Source: Cryobacterium sp. (GTDB taxonomy: Bacteria; Actinomycetota; Actinomycetes; Actinomycetales; Microbacteriaceae). From it: a DNA stretch of 64,000 bases. The translations under genes and the position numbers were made by a program. The notes under the pieces were generated by a model. It made no database searches and had not been told where the DNA came from. It was given only the letters and a program-made list of their open reading frames with translations. Position 1 is the stretch's first letter. Each line of letters starts with the position of its first letter. The stretch is taken from assembly GCF_026786305.1 (NCBI RefSeq), contig NZ_JAJAYI010000073.1:17919-81918 (forward strand), given 5' to 3'. Of this stretch, positions 57,703-64,000 are shown in pieces.

Positions 57703-58080
57703 GTGCCGCGGCGTCGCCTGGGCTGAACGGATGGCTCGTCTACGCAACATTTTTTCTCGCTCAGGGAATGACGTTCGGCCCGAAGGGCGCACTGCTACCG
57801 GAGCTGTTCCCGACGCGCGTGCGCTGCACCGGCTCGGCCTTCACCAATAACATGAGCTCGATTCTTGGTGCTGCCATTGACGCGTTCATCGCCCTCCGGC
57901 TGCGGACGCTCGGCGAGAGCAGCCCCTTCGGGGCGGCATCTACCTCTCGGTGATGGCCGTCATCACCCTGATCGCGCTGATCCTGAGCCGCGAAACGAAG
58001 GACCTCGACCTGCACCGGCAGGTTGTCGCTGCGTCAAAATCCGCGCCCCTCTCGCCCCGCGAAGGGGAGCGTTTCAGTTG
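57703..58080 (+). pseudogene. 3' relic of an MFS metabolite:H+ symporter
   Basis: The first frame reads GPKGALLPELFPTRVRCTGS and then NNMSSILGAAIDAFIALRL, which matches the end of shikimate/metabolite-type MFS transporters. After FGAAS that frame hits a stop, and the continuation GGIYLSVMAVITLIALILSR is found one base out of phase, starting in the GGGGCGG run. There is no start codon or N-terminal half, since it begins directly after ribH. It is therefore a truncated and frameshifted remnant, overlapping the end of the convergent ABC permease gene by a few bases. Confidence 0.85.
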
Positions 58081-58913
58081 AGGAAGAGGGCTTTGAGGCG
58101 GCGAGTGGTGAAGAACAAGCCGATCGCGATCATCGCGACGTAGTAGAGCACGTGCCAGAGCAGACCGGGGTCGACCTGACCGGTGGTCAGGCCGCGCACG
58201 AGCTCAACACCGTGCCAGAGCGGCAGCGCCTGGATCACATACTGAATGCCCTGCGGGTAGACACTCAGCGGGTAGAACGTCGCCGAGAATAGGAACATCG
58301 GCAGCAGCACAAAGTTGATCCAGTCCATCTGTTGGAAGGTCTTCATGTAGCTCGTGACCGCCATGCCAACACTCGCGAAGCCGAACGCGACGAGCAACAC
58401 CGCGGGCAGGGCGAGCAGCGCCCACCACGACAGGTTGAGACCGAGCGCCTGCATGACGAGCATGAATCCGGTCGCGTAGAGCAGGCCGCGAAGCAGGGCG
58501 AGGGAAATCTCGCCGAGTGCCACGTCGAGCGGGCCGAGCGAGGTCGCCAGCATTCCCTCGTAGAGTTTGGCGAACTGCATTTTGAAGAATACGTTCCAGG
58601 TGGAGTCGTAGATCGCGCCGTTCATGGCGGCCACGGCGAGCAGGGCTGGTGCGATGAACGCCGCGTAGGGCACGCTGGCGCCCTCGACGGTCTGCACCTG
58701 CCCGATCAGCGTTCCGAGGCCGAGACCCATCGACAGCAGGTAGAAGATGGGCTCAACGAATCCGCTGAGCACAACGAGCGCGTTGGTGCTGCGCGTCGCC
58801 CGCCAGCCGCGCGCCATCACGCTGCGCGCGTTGCCGGCATACAGGCTGCCGAACAGTCGCGGCCGGCCAGCGCCTGCCGCGAGCGTCGACGGAGACAGGT
58901 GCGGCCGGGTCAT
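58074..58913 (-). CDS. ABC-2 type transporter permease (second)
   Basis: A 279-residue membrane protein with six helices of the NodJ/DrrB type. NFVLLPMFLFSATFYPLSVYP is the family signature after helix four, and PLWHGVELVRGLTTG follows, as in ABC-2 exporters. It forms an export channel with the adjacent permease and the ATPase. Its ATG overlaps the end of the preceding gene (ATGA). Confidence 0.92.
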   Translation of the reverse strand: MTRPHLSPSTLAAGAGRPRLFGSLYAGNARSVMARGWRATRSTNALVVLSGFVEPIFYLLSMGLGLGTLIGQVQTVEGASVPYAAFIAPALLAVAAMNGAIYDSTWNVFFKMQFAKLYEGMLATSLGPLDVALGEISLALLRGLLYATGFMLVMQALGLNLSWWALLALPAVLLVAFGFASVGMAVTSYMKTFQQMDWINFVLLPMFLFSATFYPLSVYPQGIQYVIQALPLWHGVELVRGLTTGQVDPGLLWHVLYYVAMIAIGLFFTTRRLKALFLN

Positions 58914-59794
58914 TTGTTGAGCCTTCTGACCGTGAGGCGGCGGGCCCAGACCCAGCCGATGGCCAACAGTGCCGCCAGATAGAGCACGTGCACGAGGCTC
59001 AGCCAGATCGGCTCCGTCATGCCATAGGCGAAGACGCGGGAGAGCTCAGTGCCATGCCAGAGCGGTGAGATCCAGCCGATCCACTGCAGGTAGGGCGGCA
59101 ACAGATCGAGCGGAAAAAACGTGCCCGAGAACAGGGTCATCGGCAGGATCACGAAGCGCTGCATCATAGCGAGCTGGCCGGTGTCGTCTTTGAGGGTAAT
59201 CGTGTAGGCCATCACGAGTACGCCGAAGGCGAGGCCGGTGAGTAGCGCCACCAATACGGCGACCACACCGAGCGCCCCGGGCACCGCCCCGAAGACCAGC
59301 ATGAAGACGTAGTAGATGGTGCAGGTGAGCAGCATGCGGGCCGCGACCGAGATGACGATTCCGTTGATGATCTGGCCCGGCTGGATGGAGGTCGCGTTCA
59401 TGCCGAAGAAGGTCGGGTTCCATTTGAAACCGAGCATGATCGGGTAGGTGAACTCCTCTGAGGCGACCGCGATCGCGCTGCTCGCGAGCAGTGCCGGAGC
59501 CAGGAACGTGAGGTAGCTCACCCCGTTGACGGCGTTGTCGCCGAGGTTGCCGTCGACAAGGCTGGCCAGGCCAACACCCATCGCGTAGAGATAGACGAGC
59601 GGGCTGCCGATTGCGGTGAACAGCACGGTCTGCGCGTACGACCGCATGACCCGAAACCGGTGCTCCGCCACGTACCAGGAGCCGTAACGCCGGGTGCGCG
59701 CCGCTGCCGCGACGGCTGCGGCGAGCGTCTCTAAACGGATGCTGTCGCTCGCGGCCCCCGCATCCCTGGCGCGGCCCACATCATTCGCGCTCAC
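58910..59794 (-). CDS. ABC-2 type transporter permease (first)
   Basis: A 294-residue permease paralogous to the next one. It has about six helices, the motif RFVILPMTLFSGTFFPLDLLP and SPLWHGTELSRVFAYG. Its cytoplasmic N-terminus is about 50 residues long. It lies 10 bp after the ATPase gene. A heterodimeric drug or lipid/polysaccharide exporter (DrrAB/NodIJ type) is likely; the substrate is unknown. Confidence 0.92.
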   Translation of the reverse strand: MSANDVGRARDAGAASDSIRLETLAAAVAAAARTRRYGSWYVAEHRFRVMRSYAQTVLFTAIGSPLVYLYAMGVGLASLVDGNLGDNAVNGVSYLTFLAPALLASSAIAVASEEFTYPIMLGFKWNPTFFGMNATSIQPGQIINGIVISVAARMLLTCTIYYVFMLVFGAVPGALGVVAVLVALLTGLAFGVLVMAYTITLKDDTGQLAMMQRFVILPMTLFSGTFFPLDLLPPYLQWIGWISPLWHGTELSRVFAYGMTEPIWLSLVHVLYLAALLAIGWVWARRLTVRRLNK

Positions 59795-59804
59795 GATGTG
59801 CCGC

Positions 59805-60731
<927 letters not shown>

Positions 60732-60796
60732 AGTTCCCCACTCTAGACCGCACCGGTGACATTGGGGTTCGCATCTTCGACGGTTAAGATTCAGGG

Positions 60797-62716
60797 GTGA
60801 CTACCGCTACCCGTGCGCCCGAAACCCCCGCTCCATCCGCTTCCCCGACCGCTATGAAGCCGCCGCGCGGCCGACGCGGCCGCCCCGCCCCCACCGGGCC
60901 ACGCGCGAAGTTCAGCCAGCTGCTGCCCTACCTGTTCGAGCACAAGAAGGTGCTCAGCGTCGTCATCGTATTGAGCGTGCTCGGCGCCGCCGCGAGCCTG
61001 GCCCAGCCGCTGCTCGTGAGCCAGGTCATCACGATCGTGCAGGCGGGCAACCCGCTCGGCTCGCTCGTTGGCCTGCTCGTCACCCTCGTGGTGATTTCGG
61101 GTTTGATCAGCGGATACCAGCACTATCTGTTGCAGCGCACCGGCGAGGGCGTCGTGCTTTCAAGCCGTCGCAAACTGGTCGGGCGCCTACTGCGCCTGCC
61201 GATCAGCGAGTTCGACTCCCGCCGCACGGGAGACCTCGTCTCCCGGGTCGGCAGCGACACCACCCTTCTGCGCGCGGTGCTCACTCAAGGCCTGGTCGAG
61301 GCAATCGGTGGGTCGCTCACCTTCATCGGCGCGCTTGTGGCGATGCTCATCATCGACCCGGTGCTGCTCGGCCTGACCGTGCTCGTGATCGCGGTGTCGG
61401 TGGTCACTGTCACCCTGTTGTCGCGACGCATCCGTACCGCGAGCCAGGCCGCTCAGGCGAAGGTCGGCGACCTCGCCGCGAGCGTCGAGCGTGCCATCAG
61501 CGCCATTCGCACCGTGCGTGCCTCTAACGCGACCGAACGCGAAGTCACCGTGATTGAAGAAGACGCCCGTGGTGCCTGGCGTATGGGCATCAAGGTCGCC
61601 AAGATCAGCGCCCTCGTCGTGCCGATCGCCGGCATCGCTATGCAGGTGTCGTTCCTCGTTGTGCTCGGTGTCGGTGGTTTTCGCGTCGCGAGTGACGCCA
61701 TCACCGTGGCCAACCTGGTCGCGTTTATTCTGTTCTTGTTCATGATGATCATGCCGCTCGGCCAGTTCTTTGGCGCGATCACCTCGGTCAACTCGGCGCT
61801 CGGAGCGCTCGGCCGCATCCAGGAGATCATCGACCTGCCCGCCGAGGACCAGTTCGACCGCGACATCGCCCCGCTCGCCATGACGGTCGGAGCGGCGAAC
61901 GAGAAGGTCAACCCCGAGGCCGCTGCGATCAGCTTCGAAAACGTGCACTTCGGCTACCTGGTCGCACCGATCGAGGTGCATGCCGAAGCGGAGGCCGACG
62001 CCAGTGCGGCCGACCCCACCGATCACGCGGAACCGCGCCCGGTGCTCACCGGCGTCTCCTTCAACGCTCCACGCGGGCTGCGTACGGCGCTCGTCGGGCC
62101 GAGCGGCGCCGGCAAGAGCACCATTCTCGCCCTGATCGAACGGTTCTACGACGTCTCGGCTGGCACCGTGCGACTCGGCGGGTTGGACATCCGCTCCCTG
62201 GATCGCACCGCGCTGCGCGCTCAGATCGGTTACGTCGAACAGGACGCCCCGGTGCTCGCCGGGTCGTTGCGCGACAACCTCACCCTCGCGACGCCGGATG
62301 CCACCGACGACGAGTGCATCGCTGTGCTACACGCGGTCAACCTCGGCGAGGTGCTCGACCGCGACCCGTCCGGGCTCGGTGCGGCGGTCGGCGAATCGGG
62401 CGTGAAACTCTCCGGCGGTGAACGACAGCGGCTGGCGATAGCACGGGCGCTGCTCGCGGCCCCGCCGATTCTGTTGCTCGACGAGTCGACGTCGAGCCTC
62501 GACGGCAAGAACGAGCAGATGATGCGGGAGGCCATCGATGCCGTCGCGGCCGACCGCACGCTCATCGTGATCGCGCACCGGCTGTCGACCGTGGTGGATT
62601 CCGACCAGATCGTGGTACTCGACCACGGCCAGGTCGTCGGCGTCGGAACGCACTCCGAGCTCGTCGTATCGACGCCGCTGTACCGCGACCTGGCCAAGCA
62701 CCAGCTGCTCGTTTGA
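60797..62716 (+). CDS. ABC exporter, fused membrane and ATPase domains
   Basis: A 639-residue half-transporter of the MsbA/LmrA type that should act as a homodimer. A membrane domain with six helices (about 45-330) is followed by an ATPase domain with Walker A GPSGAGKST, signature LSGGERQR, Walker B ILLLDESTSSLD and switch His in IAHRLSTV. An acidic Ala/Asp/Glu-rich stretch (about 61965-62040) is inserted right after the A-loop tyrosine region (HFGY). It starts with GTG. The substrate is unknown, with multidrug or lipid export likely. Confidence 0.92.
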   Translation: MTTATRAPETPAPSASPTAMKPPRGRRGRPAPTGPRAKFSQLLPYLFEHKKVLSVVIVLSVLGAAASLAQPLLVSQVITIVQAGNPLGSLVGLLVTLVVISGLISGYQHYLLQRTGEGVVLSSRRKLVGRLLRLPISEFDSRRTGDLVSRVGSDTTLLRAVLTQGLVEAIGGSLTFIGALVAMLIIDPVLLGLTVLVIAVSVVTVTLLSRRIRTASQAAQAKVGDLAASVERAISAIRTVRASNATEREVTVIEEDARGAWRMGIKVAKISALVVPIAGIAMQVSFLVVLGVGGFRVASDAITVANLVAFILFLFMMIMPLGQFFGAITSVNSALGALGRIQEIIDLPAEDQFDRDIAPLAMTVGAANEKVNPEAAAISFENVHFGYLVAPIEVHAEAEADASAADPTDHAEPRPVLTGVSFNAPRGLRTALVGPSGAGKSTILALIERFYDVSAGTVRLGGLDIRSLDRTALRAQIGYVEQDAPVLAGSLRDNLTLATPDATDDECIAVLHAVNLGEVLDRDPSGLGAAVGESGVKLSGGERQRLAIARALLAAPPILLLDESTSSLDGKNEQMMREAIDAVAADRTLIVIAHRLSTVVDSDQIVVLDHGQVVGVGTHSELVVSTPLYRDLAKHQLLV

Positions 62717-62737
62717 CCCGCTCGTCAATCGAAATGG

Positions 62738-64000
62738 TCAGCCTCTGCCATATCGCAGCGTCACCAGTTGAAAGGGGCGCATCTCCAGTGTGAGGGCTGC
62801 GCCGTCAGCGGCAATGATCGCGGTCTGGGAGAGGGGCCGCTCGAGTAGGTCGGTCTCATAGGCCTCGGCAGCCGGGAACGAGCGGTCGACCCGAGCCCGA
62901 GCCCGTGTTCCGTGCGCCTCGTAGAGACGAACGATTGTGTCTCCACTGCCGTCTTCGGCGAGCTTGACCGCCTCGATCACGACCGCCGCATTGTTCACTG
63001 TGAACAGCGGTTCGATCTGCGTTGCGCCGACGCCCGTTATGGTGTGCAGGGGCAGGTTCAGTCGATAGCCCTCAGACACCGCATCGGGAATACTCGCTCC
63101 GACGCGGAGCGCCACCCTCAGTTCGTGCCGCCCCTGGTCGGCAGTCGGGTCAGGATAGAGCGGCGCGCGCAGCAGGGACAGCGATACGGTGGTGCCGACG
63201 CGCGCTGTAGTTGCGCCGCCATTGGTCGCCGGAGCCGCAAAATCGGTGCGGGTAATGGAGTGGCCATAGGTGGAATCGTTCGCGACGGCGACTCCGAAGC
63301 CCGGCTCACCGACGTGCACCCAGCGGTGGGCGACGGTTTCGAAGCGGGCCGAATCCCACGAGGTGTTTGCATGGGTGGGACGGAATATATGTCCGAATTG
63401 AATTTCGGAGGCGGCCCGGTCCGCCGGCAGGTCGAGCGCGAAGTTCAGCCGCAGCAGCTTCTGCCGTTCGTGCCAGTCGATACTGAACGTGAGGTCGATG
63501 GTGCTCGACTCGCCCGCGAGAGTGACGTCCTCGGTGACTTGAGAGGAGCCGAATTTTCGGGTGATCCGCACGCCCACCTGACCGAGTGGCAGTGCATCGA
63601 GCGCGAGCTTCTCGACCGACTCGGCGTGAGTCAGCGTCTCGAAAGAGCGTGCATGCTGGGTGTCGATGTCCCAGGCATCCCACTGGGTCGGGGTGTCTCG
63701 GTGCAGCGTGAGCAGGTTGGCCCGGGCGCCCGCCGGCACGACCTCACGGTCGGCATAGCGGTCGTAGACCGAACTGAGGAGTCCGTCGTCATCGATGATT
63801 ACTCTCACCCGCCGATTCAACAGCACCCAGCCGTCGGGGGTGCGTGCAATCGTGGCCCCGGAGTGCGTATCGCGCGAGTGCGCGTGCCCGCCGAGGGCGG
63901 GCACGCCGGCCCGGGCATAGGGGCCCGCCTTGAGCCCAACTTCGCCCGCGCCCGGCCCGCCCCACGCCCGCACGGATGGCACAAACACGCCCGCAAGCAC
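62738..64000 (-). CDS. GH38 alpha-mannosidase, C-terminal part (gene runs off the window)
   Basis: At least 420 residues of the C-terminal half of a glycoside hydrolase family 38 alpha-mannosidase. Family blocks are NRRVRVIIDDDGLLSSVYD, EDVTLAGESSTIDLTFSIDW, FGHIFRPTHANTSWD and GFGVAVANDSTYGHS. The N-terminal catalytic barrel lies beyond the right edge, so the start is not here and catalytic residues cannot be checked. The protein probably trims alpha-mannosides from glycans or mannolipids. It is convergent with the ABC exporter gene. Confidence 0.9.
   Translation of the reverse strand: MLAGVFVPSVRAWGGPGAGEVGLKAGPYARAGVPALGGHAHSRDTHSGATIARTPDGWVLLNRRVRVIIDDDGLLSSVYDRYADREVVPAGARANLLTLHRDTPTQWDAWDIDTQHARSFETLTHAESVEKLALDALPLGQVGVRITRKFGSSQVTEDVTLAGESSTIDLTFSIDWHERQKLLRLNFALDLPADRAASEIQFGHIFRPTHANTSWDSARFETVAHRWVHVGEPGFGVAVANDSTYGHSITRTDFAAPATNGGATTARVGTTVSLSLLRAPLYPDPTADQGRHELRVALRVGASIPDAVSEGYRLNLPLHTITGVGATQIEPLFTVNNAAVVIEAVKLAEDGSGDTIVRLYEAHGTRARARVDRSFPAAEAYETDLLERPLSQTAIIAADGAALTLEMRPFQLVTLRYGRG

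Overview
The window is about 64 kb of GC-rich, densely coding chromosome. GTG starts are frequent, and ATGA, GTGA or TAATG gene junctions are common. Gene families and gene order point to an actinomycete and most likely a member of the Microbacteriaceae: sdhCDAB order, ribD-ribE-ribBA-ribH behind an FMN riboswitch, a Pr6Pr membrane protein, an HrpA with DUF3418-like C-terminus, and stand-alone BMP-type nucleoside importers. That placement is inference. I saw no rRNA or tRNA gene, insertion sequence, prophage or CRISPR array.

Layout, left to right. 20-2007: an enolase-superfamily OSBS/NSAR enzyme coupled to a COG3375 acyltransferase, probably a D-amino-acid salvage pair. 2355-3350: acylphosphatase and a six-helix membrane protein. 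3352-10648, minus strand: a Tat/lipoprotein flavin amine oxidase whose FAD-binding halves are circularly permuted, an SDR, a large class I methyltransferase, and a three-gene type III polyketide (phenolic lipid) cassette. 10747-18541: PAP2 phosphatase, CpdA-like phosphodiesterase, Stealth sugar-phosphate transferase, YyaL/DUF255 protein, a PnuC with a damaged or unusual N-terminus, and an aldo/keto reductase. 18707-22846: HrpA helicase. 22897-25568: polar amino-acid ABC importer. 25712-29597: acetyltransferase, MFS transporter and two further aldo/keto reductases. 29698-37975: one nucleoside uptake and salvage operon (two BMP lipoproteins, ATPase, two permeases, cytidine deaminase, thymidine phosphorylase). 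38078-40467: mannose-1-phosphate guanylyltransferase and a GT4 glycosyltransferase. 40657-44122: succinate dehydrogenase. 44225-48503: YihY, exonuclease III, TrpRS, GNAT and HAD genes, the last four translationally coupled. 48580-53938: glycerol regulon (glpD, glpF, glpK and a divergent SorC-type regulator). 54017-57696: FMN riboswitch and riboflavin operon, followed by an MFS relic. 58074-62716: two ABC export systems. 62738-64000: the C-terminal part of a GH38 alpha-mannosidase running off the right edge.

The genes form metabolic modules: nucleoside import feeds Cdd and DeoA; GlpF, GlpK and GlpD carry glycerol to DHAP under a SorC-type regulator; riboflavin supply is controlled by FMN, the cofactor precursor of several flavoenzymes here (SdhA, GlpD, the amine oxidase, the hydroxylase).

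Three non-genic patterns stand out. First, a 9-mer, GCATCCGYT, occurs about 31 times by hand count on both strands, in different reading frames and between genes, where roughly one copy is expected by base composition. Second, three unrelated genes (PAP2, cdd, GT4) have their 3' ends, stop codon included, copied as direct repeats just downstream. Third, intergenic spaces hold several long imperfect palindromes and one 8-bp microsatellite.
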